From Ardenticatenaceae bacterium (GTDB taxonomy: Bacteria; Chloroflexota; Anaerolineae; Promineifilales; Promineifilaceae), in contig JACKCD010000018.1 of assembly GCA_020634215.1 (NCBI GenBank), positions 36,622 to 100,621 on the forward strand: 64,000 nt of DNA. The letters are read 5' to 3'. The notes under the pieces are model-generated. The model saw only the letters and a program-made list of their open reading frames with translations, searched no databases and was not told the DNA's origin. Below are positions 49,701 through 58,158 of the stretch, piece after piece. Numbering within the stretch: the first letter of the stretch is position 1; every line of letters starts with the position of its first letter. Position numbers and translations under genes: made by a program.

Positions 49701-51167
49701 GCTGATAACTTTGGTAAGCAGACGCTGGCGGAACGTATTCTGGGTCGTGTGGCGGCTGAGACGGTGGTGCATCCGCAAACGGGCAAGATTATCATTGAGA
49801 AGGATGAATTTTATACGCCGCAAATTGCCGAGGCGGTTGACAAGAGTGGCATTGGCGAGGTGTATGTTTTCTCGCCGATGACGTGTGAACTGCGGCTTGG
49901 GATTTGTGCGAAGTGCTATGGCATGGATTTGGCGCGTGGGCGAAATGTGGAACGAGGAACGGCCGTTGGTATTGTGGCGGCACAGTCCATCGGTGAGCCT
50001 GGCACCCAGTTGACGCTGCGGACATTCCATACCGGTGGTACGGCTTCGGCCGGTGGTGACATTACCCAGGGTTTGCCCCGCGTGGAAGAGCTGTTTGAAG
50101 CACGGCAACGACCAAAGGGTGAGGCTGTTATCACCGAAATTGGTGGTATTGCCGATATTCGGATGATTGACGGTGTGCGCCATGTGTTTGTGACCGAGAG
50201 CAAGCTGGTGGATGATGTTTATGAGATTCCTGCTGGCTGGACGGTAAAAGCGCAAAATCGGGATGAAGTGCAAGTTGGCGACATCATTGCTGAGAAAGAT
50301 GATGAGCTGATGACGGCGCGGCGTGTCGGCCGGGCCGTGGTGGATGCCCAAGGTGTGCGCGTGGTATGGGAAAGCCGGGATGAGCGTGATTATGAGATTC
50401 CGGCCGGCACACGTATGGTCATTTCGGATGGTCAGGAAGTCAAGCCTGGTGATCGGTTAACGGAAGGGCCGAAGAACCCGCACCGCATTCTGGAGATTCT
50501 GGGTCGGGATGCAGTCACGCAATATTTGCTGTATGAAGTGCAGCAAGTATATCGTCCGCAGGGGCAAAATATCCATGATAAACATTTTGAGGTGATTATC
50601 CGCAAGATGTTGAGCAAGGTGTCGGTGACGCAATCTGGTGATACGGAGCTATTGCCGGGAGATTTGGTGGATGCACCTGCCTTCCAGGCAATTAACCGTG
50701 AAGTGATTGAAGAGGGTGGTGAACCGGCACAGGCAGAGCCAGTGCTGCTAGGGATCACAAAGGCTTCGCTCAATACAGAGAGCTTCCTTTCGGCTAGTTC
50801 GTTCCAGCACACCATTAAAGTGTTGGCTGGGGCAGCCATTGCCGGCCGTGAAGACCAGTTGTTGGGTTTGAAGGAAAATGTGATTATCGGTAAGCTGATC
50901 CCAGCGGGAACGGGCTTTGATTTGCACCATCAAGAGCCGATGAGCATGGAACCAGATGAACTGGACTATGATGAAGAAGAGGAAGAAGTTGTCCCGGCTA
51001 TCTCGCGGCTTGATTTGAGCAAGATCATGATTGATGATAACACCGATGAAGATTTGCTGGCGGCTATTGCAGCAGCGGCGGCGGATGCACGGACGAAGAC
51101 AATTGCCGACCTTGATGAAGACGACGAGTACGAAGACGATTTAGAGTACGATTTTGATGATGAATAA
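46776..51167 (+). CDS. rpoC: DNA-directed RNA polymerase subunit beta'
   Basis: A 1463-residue subunit starting at GTG with gggagg upstream. The N-terminal zinc site is Cys59, Cys61, Cys74 and Cys77. The catalytic Mg loop NADFDGDQM is at 623-631. The second zinc site includes the Cys residues of MTCELRLGICAKC near 49880-49915. Residues about 140-330 form a long charged coiled-coil insertion between the zinc region and the core, larger than in E. coli. The C-terminus is strongly acidic (DEDDEYEDDLEYDFDDE). rpoB is not adjacent: the gene on its left runs the other way, so rpoC has its own promoter. A terminator follows directly. Confidence 0.98.
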   Translation: METTDFRSLRVSLASPEQIRSWSYGEVTKPETINYRRLRPEKDGLFCEAIFGPQRDWQCYCGKYKNVRYKGIVCDKCGVEITRSSVRRERLGHIELAAPVAHVWYTRRVPSYMGLLLNISRRNLDRVLYFAQYVVTHVDEEARERAVRRMQDELVEAEQQLEKKLQERVDETTTDAAAKIADLEAELEELNLSFDDRQNEATDKVINEARSIEQRLENLTGNKASENIVFAGEVIAEAGEVIGREHAVLLQDIVKERLTTVKVEYEEQHQTQVAKLQKELSELRVEIGQVADTLRDQMEQRLVKLRQQAQANQDQIESLAQMMFLNENDFREYKSKFGNVFRASMGAEAFYDILKSMDLDKLSRDLWREVRTTRSKQAAKRATKRLQVVEALRKSGNRPEWMILTVLPVIPPDLRPMVQLDGGRFATSDLNDLYRRVINRNNRLKRLLELGAPDVIVRNEKRMLQEAVDSLIDNSQRGKALSRRGRRELKSLSDMLKGKKGRFRRNLLGKRVDYSGRSVIVVGPKLNMGQCGLPKTMALELFRPFVISKLVEYGYASNVKGAKRYIERQPPEVWEVLEEVIVGRPILLNRAPTLHRLGIQAFMPTLVEGKAIQLHPLVCAAFNADFDGDQMAVHVPLSDKAVEEAKSMMLATRNLLKPSDGQPIVGPSKDMVLGVYYLTMMRDGLKGEGKIFSTPEEVETAYELGLVDIHAKIKVYIETYLDDNEERYEDGPRKRIIETSPGRVIFNMALPKEARFVNRMLDKGGVNAYINSVYRAVGDWATIEMADAIKNIGFKYATISGTTVAVADLTIPEERSDILVGARQRVDEIDRQYRRGLLTEEEQYLRTVEVWNNAKDDVEKAVRNAMDPHGPMAVMALSGAGKGGFGPITQLAGMRGLMADPQGRIIPVPIQSNFRQGLEALEYFISTHGARKGLADTALRTADAGYLTRRLVDVAQDIIIMDEDCGTDKGIYVRRADNFGKQTLAERILGRVAAETVVHPQTGKIIIEKDEFYTPQIAEAVDKSGIGEVYVFSPMTCELRLGICAKCYGMDLARGRNVERGTAVGIVAAQSIGEPGTQLTLRTFHTGGTASAGGDITQGLPRVEELFEARQRPKGEAVITEIGGIADIRMIDGVRHVFVTESKLVDDVYEIPAGWTVKAQNRDEVQVGDIIAEKDDELMTARRVGRAVVDAQGVRVVWESRDERDYEIPAGTRMVISDGQEVKPGDRLTEGPKNPHRILEILGRDAVTQYLLYEVQQVYRPQGQNIHDKHFEVIIRKMLSKVSVTQSGDTELLPGDLVDAPAFQAINREVIEEGGEPAQAEPVLLGITKASLNTESFLSASSFQHTIKVLAGAAIAGREDQLLGLKENVIIGKLIPAGTGFDLHHQEPMSMEPDELDYDEEEEEVVPAISRLDLSKIMIDDNTDEDLLAAIAAAAADARTKTIADLDEDDEYEDDLEYDFDDE

Positions 51168-51200
51168 GGCCATAGGCTGATGAGGTCTTGGGCTGAATGA

Positions 51201-51235
51201 AAAAGGCTCCTAGAGAAATCTAGGAGCCTTTTTAT
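51201..51235 (+). terminator. Rho-independent terminator of rpoC
   Basis: aaaaggctcctaga pairs perfectly with tctaggagcctttt around a GAAA tetraloop, followed by T-rich sequence. Confidence 0.95.
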
Positions 51236-51281
51236 TTTCAATCAATCGTCGTCAAAGCGAGGATTCTAATCCTCGGCTGTT

Positions 51282-52310
51282 TTAATGGTTGCGGTTGAGA
51301 AGCATTTCGACCAGTTGGTTGAGGGCGGTGTAGCCGGGGCCGGTGGGTTGGGCGGCTTCGAGATGGGAAACGGCCGTTTGTGAATAAAACTCCGCCCGCT
51401 GATTGGCAAACACATCCGCCCCGTTTTCGGTGAGCAGTTCTGTCACCTGCGCCACAAATTGCTCGTCCGTTTCTTCCGTTTCCACATAAAGCTGGCGCAG
51501 TGATTGGCTGCGCTCCAGCCCATATAGCACTGGCAGCGTCTTTTTCTTGGTGGTAATGTCGGTGGAGGTGGATTTGCCGATGAGTGCCTCGTCGCCCCAA
51601 ATGCCGAGGATGTCGTCTATGACCTGGAAGGCGAGGCCGATGTTGCGGCCAAAGGTGGCGTAGTGGGCAATGGTTTCATCATCACAGCCAGCCACCAAGG
51701 CTCCCAATTCGGCGCAAAGGGAGATGAGAACGGCCGTTTTTCCCGTAATCATCTCAATATATTCATCCACCCCTACCTCGCTGCGCGTTTCAAAGCTCAT
51801 GTCGGCGTGCTGCCCCTGCGTTAGCTGCACACAGGTTTCATCAAAGCGGCGCAATGCTCGCACCACGCGGGTTGCATCCACCCCTCGGTCGGCCAGCCGT
51901 GCCAGTGCCAGGTGTGCCAGGGCAAACATCGCGTCGCCAGTGTTGATGGCAAGCGGCTTGCCCCAAAGCGTCCACACCGTCGGCCGGCCGCGCCGCGTGG
52001 GGCTAATGTCTTCTATGTCGTCGTGGACAAGCGAGAAGTTGTGGAGGATTTCGATGGCGGCGGCGGCGGGAACAGCCTGCTCCCAGTTGCCCCCGGCGGC
52101 CTGGCAAATGAGCAGGCAGAGAACGGGGCGAATGTTTTTGCCGCTTTTAACCACAAGGGGGCGAAGCTGTTCGTCGGCCCAGCCCATGTGGTAATGGATC
52201 ATGCCATAGAATGAGTCATCGGTGGGGGTGGTGGCATGTAAAACGGCTCGCATTTCAGCTTCGATGGCGGGCAGGAGGGTTTCAAACTGTTTTTGGAGTT
52301 CAGTAGACAT
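51282..52310 (-). CDS. Polyprenyl (geranylgeranyl-type) diphosphate synthase
   Basis: A 342-residue trans-prenyltransferase. The first Asp-rich motif is LVHDDIEDISPTRRGRPTVW, and the second is FQVIDDILGIWGD with the following GKSTSTDITTKKKTLPVLYG. It condenses isopentenyl diphosphate with allylic primers to C15-C20 or longer products for quinones, carotenoids or lipids. Chain length cannot be read from the motif alone. The neighbouring fni gene on the same strand supplies the isomerised precursor. Confidence 0.93.
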   Translation of the reverse strand: MSTELQKQFETLLPAIEAEMRAVLHATTPTDDSFYGMIHYHMGWADEQLRPLVVKSGKNIRPVLCLLICQAAGGNWEQAVPAAAAIEILHNFSLVHDDIEDISPTRRGRPTVWTLWGKPLAINTGDAMFALAHLALARLADRGVDATRVVRALRRFDETCVQLTQGQHADMSFETRSEVGVDEYIEMITGKTAVLISLCAELGALVAGCDDETIAHYATFGRNIGLAFQVIDDILGIWGDEALIGKSTSTDITTKKKTLPVLYGLERSQSLRQLYVETEETDEQFVAQVTELLTENGADVFANQRAEFYSQTAVSHLEAAQPTGPGYTALNQLVEMLLNRNH

Positions 52311-52366
52311 AAGGTTAAATGGAAATGTTGTGTTGGGGCATAAAGTGGTGTATTAGGAGAGATTGA

Positions 52367-52429
52367 AGATTGGAGATTAGAGATTGGAGACTCGTTAACC
52401 CCTAATCTCCAATCTCTAATCTCCAATCT
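52367..52429. repeat. 23-bp perfect palindrome of ATTGGAG/ATTAGAG heptamers
   Basis: The arms at 52367-52389 and 52407-52429 are exact reverse complements around a 17-nt loop. Units are close to those found inside the restriction-modification gene at 39441. It separates fni from the prenyl synthase gene. Confidence 0.85.
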
Positions 52430-52465
52430 CCTTTTCAAGATACCATGCTATGACCCTATTCAAAA

Positions 52466-53530
52466 TTAAAAGGCCGTGTGGAGCGGCGTTTGGGATAGTG
52501 CTTGTAAATCGGCGGCACCGCTGCAAAACATGGCGATGCGGAGTTCATCGGTGAGGGTTTCGGCTAATTCGACAACACCGGCAACGCCGTTTTGGTCGGC
52601 GGCGCGAAGGAAGTCACCGGCTAGGCCAACGAGGTTGGCACCGAGGGCGATACATTTGGCAACGTCTATGCCGTGGCGAATGCCGCCGCTGGCGATGATG
52701 GGCAGAGTAGGATGAGCGCGGCGGCAATATTGGACGGAAACGGCCGTTGGGATGCCCCAATCAATAAATGTCCCGGCCACGCGGCGGTGGCGGGCGGTGG
52801 GGGCGCGGTACATTTCTACCTGGCTCCAGGAGGTGCCGCCCGCTCCGGCCACGTCAATGGCGGCGACACCGGCATTAAACAGGTCGCGGGCCGTTTGTTC
52901 GGCGAAGCCCCAGCCAACTTCTTTGGCGATAACGGGCACGGGCAGGTGGCGGCAAATGTGTTCAACCTGGGGCAGCAGGGCGGAAAAATCTCCGTCTCCT
53001 TCGGGCTGGACGGCTTCTTGCAGGGCGTTGAAGTGGAGAATGAGGGCATCGGCTTCGATCATGTCTACAGCGCGCTGGCATTCGGATAGGCCGTAGCCGT
53101 AGTTGAACTGGACAGCACCGAGGTTGGCAAAGAGCAAGATGTCCGGGGCGACGCTGCGAACCTGATAGGTGTATTCCAGGGTGGGGTCTTCGATGGCAGC
53201 ACGCATGGAGCCAAGCCCCATTGCCATGCCGGTGGCCTGGGCGGCTTCGGCCAGGACGAGGTTGATTTGGTGGGCTTCGGCGGCTCCGCCAGTCATGGAG
53301 GAAATGAGCAGGGGGGTGCGGAGGGTTTTGCCAAAGAGGGAAACGGCCGTTTCTACCTCAGCCAAATTGATCTCCGGCAGCGCTTGGTGCATGAAAAAAT
53401 AGCGATCCAGCCCGGTGTTGACTCCTTTAAAAGCGACATCTTCTTCCAGGTTAATGCGAATGTGGTCTGCCTTGCGGCGCTCATGAATTTGGGTATCGGC
53501 AGCTACCTGGCTGTTTGGGGTACTAGTCAT
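52466..53530 (-). CDS. fni: Type 2 isopentenyl-diphosphate delta-isomerase
   Basis: A 354-residue FMN enzyme starting at ATG 53530 with gagg upstream. Typical segments are RKADHIRINLEEDVAFKGVN, PLLISSMTGGAAEAHQIN, GLGSMRAAIEDP, VIAKEVGWGF, GVAAIDVAGAGGTSW and PIIASGGIRHGIDVAKCIAL. It interconverts isopentenyl and dimethylallyl diphosphate and needs FMN and NADPH. It is probably expressed with the downstream prenyl synthase. Confidence 0.95.
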   Translation of the reverse strand: MTSTPNSQVAADTQIHERRKADHIRINLEEDVAFKGVNTGLDRYFFMHQALPEINLAEVETAVSLFGKTLRTPLLISSMTGGAAEAHQINLVLAEAAQATGMAMGLGSMRAAIEDPTLEYTYQVRSVAPDILLFANLGAVQFNYGYGLSECQRAVDMIEADALILHFNALQEAVQPEGDGDFSALLPQVEHICRHLPVPVIAKEVGWGFAEQTARDLFNAGVAAIDVAGAGGTSWSQVEMYRAPTARHRRVAGTFIDWGIPTAVSVQYCRRAHPTLPIIASGGIRHGIDVAKCIALGANLVGLAGDFLRAADQNGVAGVVELAETLTDELRIAMFCSGAADLQALSQTPLHTAF

Positions 53531-53621
53531 CAATTCCTCTACCTCTTCCGTGTTTTGCTGGCAGTTGGGAGCACATTGAAACGGATTTTTTTATGTTTCT
53601 ACCCGATAATATGTGTTGGTA

Positions 53622-53643
53622 CCACCTTGCCCAGACAAGGTGG
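53622..53643. promoter_or_regulatory. Short palindrome upstream of fni
   Basis: CCACCTTG and CAAGGTGG flank six bases, about 92 bp before the fni start. It may be an operator or a short hairpin. The 284-bp spacer 53531-53817 also holds one ACGGCCGT copy near 53698. Confidence 0.35.
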
Positions 53644-53817
53644 AAGTATACAACGGAGCGGACTGATGTGCGAGTTGGTTTAAGCGGTGGGCTGGAAAAA
53701 CGGCCGTTTTGCTTAAATTGCCGTTTCGCCTACCAATACCCTACGCTGATTCGCCATGCGGTCATCGCTTCGATACAATATTAGCAACATATTTGCGAAC
53801 ATAGGAGTTGTTTAGAG

Positions 53818-54762
53818 ATGCGAGTATTGATTACAGGTGCTGCTGGTTTCTTAGGTTCCCATCTGGCAGATCGGTTTGTACAGGAAGGGCATACAGTTGT
53901 GGGTATGGATAACCTCATCACGGGCAACATGGATAACATTGCCCACCTGATGGGGCATAAGCGATTCTCTTTTATCAAGCAAGATGTAAGCAATTACATT
54001 TATGTGCCCGGTGCATTGGACGCTGTGCTGCATTTTGCCTCCCCGGCCAGCCCCAATGATTATTTGGAACATCCCATTCCCACGTTAAAGGTGGGGTCGC
54101 TCGGTACACACAACACGTTGGGGTTAGCCAAAGACAAAGGCGCTCGCTACTTGTTGGCCTCAACGTCAGAGGTATATGGCGACCCCCAGGTGAACCCCCA
54201 GCCAGAGACGTATTGGGGGCATGTCAACCCCATTGGCCCACGTGGGGTATATGATGAGGCCAAGCGGTTTTCCGAAGCTTTGGTGCTGGCTTACCAACGG
54301 TCACATCAGATGGAAACGCGCATTGTGCGGATTTTTAACACGTATGGACCGCGTATGCGTCTGAATGATGGGCGTGTGGTGCCAAACTTTATTCACCAGG
54401 CGCTGCTGGGGCAGCCGCTGACAGTGTATGGAGATGGCAGCCAAACTCGCTCCTTCCAATATTATACCGATTTGGTGGAAGGCATTTACCGACTGCTGTT
54501 GTCGGCCGAGAATTTGCCGGTCAACATTGGCAACCCCAATGAGATGTCCATCCTGGAGTTTGCCCAGGCTGTGGTGGAGATTGCCGGCAGCAAATCGGAC
54601 ATTGTTTTTGTGAAGCCGCAGGATGAGCGGATTGCCGATGACCCGAAGGTGCGCCGGCCGGACATTACCAAGGCGCGGACGCTGCTGGGCTGGGAGCCAC
54701 GGGTGTCGCTGCGCGACGGGTTGGCGGAGACGATTGAGTTTTTCCGCAGCCGCATTCATTAA
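53818..54762 (+). CDS. NAD-dependent epimerase/decarboxylase, UDP-glucuronate decarboxylase-like
   Basis: A 314-residue short-chain dehydrogenase of the extended type. NAD binding is by GAAGFLGSHLADRF, and the catalytic Tyr-x-x-x-Lys is in RGVYDEAKRFSEAL. HFASPASPNDYLEHPIPTLK and GPRMRLNDGRVVPNFIHQAL are characteristic of UDP-xylose synthases, which convert UDP-glucuronate to UDP-xylose. It precedes a polysaccharide gene cluster (ligase-like, GtrA, glycosyltransferase) and probably supplies a sugar donor. Confidence 0.9.
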   Translation: MRVLITGAAGFLGSHLADRFVQEGHTVVGMDNLITGNMDNIAHLMGHKRFSFIKQDVSNYIYVPGALDAVLHFASPASPNDYLEHPIPTLKVGSLGTHNTLGLAKDKGARYLLASTSEVYGDPQVNPQPETYWGHVNPIGPRGVYDEAKRFSEALVLAYQRSHQMETRIVRIFNTYGPRMRLNDGRVVPNFIHQALLGQPLTVYGDGSQTRSFQYYTDLVEGIYRLLLSAENLPVNIGNPNEMSILEFAQAVVEIAGSKSDIVFVKPQDERIADDPKVRRPDITKARTLLGWEPRVSLRDGLAETIEFFRSRIH

Positions 54763-54826
54763 TACTGGCTTTTCATAAGAGTTTTTTGAGGGGGCGACGC
54801 TTGCGTCGCCTTCTCTGTTTTTGAAT

Positions 54827-56263
54827 ATGGTTTTGCTGCGAAAAGACACGGCCGTTTGGGGACAATGGGTGTCGCTGCTGTTGGCACTGCTGCTGGGGGT
54901 AGGCATTGTGTGGTTGCCGCCGCTATGGGTAGGGGGCATGGTGGCAATAACGGCCGTTTTTCTCCTCACCCTCATCCAACCCCTGTTTGGGCTGGGGCTG
55001 GCCCTGCTGCTGGGGCCGCTGGGGGCGTGGGAAAGCCTAGTGCTGGGTGGCAGCGTGTTGGACAGTGGGCAACTGCTGCTGCTGCTGACATTGGCGGTGT
55101 GGCTGGGGCGGGGACTGCGTAACGGCCGTTTGTTCATCCCCCACACTTTTCTCACTCTTCCCCTGATCCTGTTTGTCGTTATTGCGGCTCTCACCTTGTT
55201 CGATGCTGCCAACATCACCTTTGGGCTGCGCGAACTGGTTAAGTGGGTGGAAATTGGGCTAATTATGCTGCTGGTGGCTGACTGTGGCCGCGAAGCCCCG
55301 CGCCAAACCGGCTGGCTGCTTGTAGGGCTGCTGCTGCTGGCGGGGTTGAGCCAGGCACTGGGCGGCTTTTGGCAGTTTGCTTTGCGGGGGGATGGCCCGG
55401 CTCATTTTTTGATAAACGGCCGTTTTTACCGCGCTTACGGCACCTTTATGCAGCCCAACCCCTTTGGCGGCTTTGTCAACCTGATGACGCTGTTAGCGTT
55501 GGGAGTAACAGTGGGGCTGCTGGGCTGGGTGTGGTCGCGGCCGCGCTGGGAAAAGTGGCCGCTGTTGGCGTTGGTGGCTGCTGCGGCAACAACCGGGTTA
55601 TTGACCTTGGGGTTAATTAGCTCTTGGAGCCGGGGGGCGTGGCTGGGGTTTGCAGCTGGCGGGGCGGCGTTGGTGCTGTTTTGGCCGCGCCGCCGCTGGC
55701 TGGGTGGGGTGATGATGGCGGGAATAACGGCCGTTTTTCTCCTCGGCTCCACTTTCAACCTCATTCCCGCCGCCATCAGCAACCGGCTCACCAGCTTCAG
55801 CGAAGATTTTCGCCTGGGCGACGTGCGCGGGGTAGATGTCAACGACAACAACTACGCCGTCATCGAACGGCTGGCGCATTGGCAGGCGGCGTTGGGCATG
55901 GCGCGGGACAGGCTGTGGCTGGGGGTTGGTTTTGGCAACTATGAACCCGCCTATGCCGACTACGCCCTTATCAACTGGCCTGCTCCTTTAGGCCACGCCC
56001 ACAATTACTACCTCAACTTGTTGGCAGAGGTGGGCGTAGTGGGGCTGCTGGCCTATGCGCTGCTGTGGACGGCCGTTTTTTGGCAAACCATTCGTCTACT
56101 GTCAGTTGATTGGCCGCAGCGTGGAATCGTGCTAGGATTACTAGCCGTTTGGGTTGGGCTGTCTGTCCACCATCTGGTTGACAAACTTTATGTCAATAAC
56201 ATTTATCTTCATATTGGAGTCATGTTTGGGTTGCTGCAACTGCTCGACCCAAAAAGAGAATGA
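54827..56263 (+). CDS. O-antigen-ligase-like polytopic membrane protein
   Basis: The start is taken at ATG 54827; a TTG lies two codons upstream and no ribosome-binding site is clear. The 478-residue protein has about ten to twelve membrane segments and a Wzy/WaaL-type domain: FYRAYGTFMQPNPFGGFVNL, GLISSWSRGAWLGFAAGG, and the periplasmic LGHAHNYYLNLLAEVGVVGL with the conserved His. Such enzymes join or polymerise lipid-linked glycans. The stop overlaps the GtrA start (ATGA), so the two are translationally coupled. It holds six ACGGCCGT copies in 1.4 kb, the densest cluster in the window. Confidence 0.85.
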   Translation: MVLLRKDTAVWGQWVSLLLALLLGVGIVWLPPLWVGGMVAITAVFLLTLIQPLFGLGLALLLGPLGAWESLVLGGSVLDSGQLLLLLTLAVWLGRGLRNGRLFIPHTFLTLPLILFVVIAALTLFDAANITFGLRELVKWVEIGLIMLLVADCGREAPRQTGWLLVGLLLLAGLSQALGGFWQFALRGDGPAHFLINGRFYRAYGTFMQPNPFGGFVNLMTLLALGVTVGLLGWVWSRPRWEKWPLLALVAAAATTGLLTLGLISSWSRGAWLGFAAGGAALVLFWPRRRWLGGVMMAGITAVFLLGSTFNLIPAAISNRLTSFSEDFRLGDVRGVDVNDNNYAVIERLAHWQAALGMARDRLWLGVGFGNYEPAYADYALINWPAPLGHAHNYYLNLLAEVGVVGLLAYALLWTAVFWQTIRLLSVDWPQRGIVLGLLAVWVGLSVHHLVDKLYVNNIYLHIGVMFGLLQLLDPKRE

Positions 56264-56820
56264 TGAGTTCAATTATTGCAAATGTAGCCGACCGTGTTGG
56301 TGTAAACCAAAAAGAAGCCAAGCGTTTTGTTAAATTTGCCGTCGTGGGTGCCATTGGTTTCGTCGTTGATTTCGGCATTTTTAACCTGCTATTTTCCCCT
56401 TTTTCGGGGTTGCTGGCCGATGGCACTCCCCTGCACAAGCTGATCGCTAGCTATGGGCTGGCCGATGAGCAGGTGGTGGCGTTGGCTGGCACAGCAGCGG
56501 GGTTAATTTCCTTTGTTGCAGCCATTGTGAGCAACTTTCTCTGGAATCGGTACTGGACCTACCCAGACTCTCGCTCAAAGTCGCTGCGCCGCCAATTCGC
56601 CCAATTTATGGTGGTTAGCGTCGCAGGTATCGTCATTCGTGTTCCTATGATGGCGTTGACCACCCCGCTGTTTATTCGGCTGACGGAAAGCATGGCGGCA
56701 TTACGACCGGTGGCAAACCGCGTCGGCAGCAATTTGGCACTGATGCTGGCGGTGATTGTGGTGATGTTTTGGAACTTTTTTGTCAATCGGTATTGGACTT
56801 ATGCTGATGTTGAAAAATAG
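56260..56820 (+). CDS. GtrA family membrane protein
   Basis: A 186-residue protein with four membrane segments. The GtrA signature is VKFAVVGAIGFVVDFGIFNL, FVAAIVSNFLWNRYWTYPDS and the C-terminal MFWNFFVNRYWTY. GtrA proteins are thought to flip lipid-linked glucose or other sugars across the membrane for polysaccharide modification. It is coupled to the upstream ligase-like gene and followed by a glycosyltransferase. Confidence 0.92.
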   Translation: MMSSIIANVADRVGVNQKEAKRFVKFAVVGAIGFVVDFGIFNLLFSPFSGLLADGTPLHKLIASYGLADEQVVALAGTAAGLISFVAAIVSNFLWNRYWTYPDSRSKSLRRQFAQFMVVSVAGIVIRVPMMALTTPLFIRLTESMAALRPVANRVGSNLALMLAVIVVMFWNFFVNRYWTYADVEK

Positions 56821-56884
56821 GATGCAGATTTTCCTGATGATCCTGATTTTGGCTTGAAATCCGTTTTCCAAGAGGCAATACTAT

Positions 56885-58045
56885 TTGACAACCGTAAAAG
56901 TCATTGGCATTGATGTCACCTCGGCCATTGTGCAGGGTGGTGGCATTGGGCGTTATACCCGCGAGCTGATTCAGGCACTGGCGCAGGTGCCAACGGTGCA
57001 CCAATTCCGCTTTTTTTCGGCTAAGCCTCCGTCCAGCCCCCCTGTTCGTAATCCTCTTCCAACTGCTTCGCATATTCAACATTATCCCGCACCACTGAAT
57101 GAACGGTGGCTGTATCGGCTGTGGTACCGACTGCGGCTGCCGCTGCCGGTGCAGTGGGTGCTGGGGCGGCTTGATCTTTTTCATTCGCCGGATTTTGTGC
57201 TGCCGCCAGTGGCGGGGAGAATTCCGACGCTGCTGACGGTGCATGATTTGTCGTTTGCTCATTACCCGGAGGTATACCCGGAGCCGTTGGTGCGCTATTT
57301 GAACAGCGTGGTGCCATGGTCGGTGGGGCGGGCAACCCACATTTTGGCCGATTCGGAGGCGACGCGGGCAGATTTGGTGTCGCTGTGGGGAGTGCCGCAG
57401 GGAAAGGTGTCGGTGTTGTACAGCGGGGTGCATGAGCGGTTTCAGCCGGTGGGGGAGGAAGGGGTGTTAACGGCCGTTCGCCACAAATACCACCTCGGCA
57501 CTCAACCCTACATCTTTGCCGTTGGCACCGTGCAGCCGCGCAAAAATTACCAGATGCTTATTCGCGCCTTCCAGCCGGTGGCCGCTCAATGGCCCCATAA
57601 CTTAGTGATTGCCGGGGGCAAGGGGTGGCTGATGGATGAGATGATGGACGAAATAGCGCGGCAAGGGCTGGAGGATCGGGTGCGTTTTGTTGGTTTTGCC
57701 GATGACGACGATTTACCCGCGCTTTACAGCGGTGCGGCTCTGTTTGTTTTTCCCAGCCTGTATGAAGGGTTTGGGCTGCCGCTGTTGGAAGCCATGCAGT
57801 GTGGCGTGCCAATCATTAGTTCGGATGCCTCTTGCCTGCCGGAGGTGGCAGGGCAGGCGACGGTGTTGCTGTCGCCCTATGACGAAGCGGGGTGGACGGC
57901 GGCGATGCTAAATTTGCTGGGGGACGGGCAGCGGCGTACCAAGCTGGTTGGGGCTGGTTTTCGGCAGGCGCGGCACTTTCGTTGGGAGCAGTCGGCGCGG
58001 CAGCTTATGGGCATTTATGAGGGGTTGTTAGCTGAGGGAGGATAA
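56885..58045 (+). CDS. Family 4 glycosyltransferase (GT-B fold)
   Basis: A 386-residue enzyme, probably starting at TTG 56885 with agagg upstream. The N-terminal half has GGGIGRYTRELIQALAQV and LLTVHDLSFAHYPEVYPE. The C-terminal half has the nucleotide-sugar region FAVGTVQPRKNYQMLIRAFQ and the Glu-x7-Glu motif in YEGFGLPLLEAMQCGVPII. It probably transfers a hexose or mannose residue during surface glycan assembly. It follows GtrA with a 64-bp gap. Confidence 0.92.
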   Translation: MTTVKVIGIDVTSAIVQGGGIGRYTRELIQALAQVPTVHQFRFFSAKPPSSPPVRNPLPTASHIQHYPAPLNERWLYRLWYRLRLPLPVQWVLGRLDLFHSPDFVLPPVAGRIPTLLTVHDLSFAHYPEVYPEPLVRYLNSVVPWSVGRATHILADSEATRADLVSLWGVPQGKVSVLYSGVHERFQPVGEEGVLTAVRHKYHLGTQPYIFAVGTVQPRKNYQMLIRAFQPVAAQWPHNLVIAGGKGWLMDEMMDEIARQGLEDRVRFVGFADDDDLPALYSGAALFVFPSLYEGFGLPLLEAMQCGVPIISSDASCLPEVAGQATVLLSPYDEAGWTAAMLNLLGDGQRRTKLVGAGFRQARHFRWEQSARQLMGIYEGLLAEGG

Positions 58046-58158
58046 ACGGCCGTTGGCGAATTAGTACTATTGGCAATGATTTAGCCTCGACATAACCCTC
58101 GTTTGCACCAAAGTACTACTGATTTTGTCTGTTATCCATTCCAAAATAGAGGTACTTG

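Noticed and set aside
48396..50351. Long minus-strand open frames inside rpoC (291 and 354 codons)
   Set aside because: They are antisense to a highly conserved gene and show no family features.
54301..55218. A 305-codon minus-strand frame across the epimerase and ligase-like genes
   Set aside because: It spans the junction of two well-supported plus-strand genes and has no recognisable domain.
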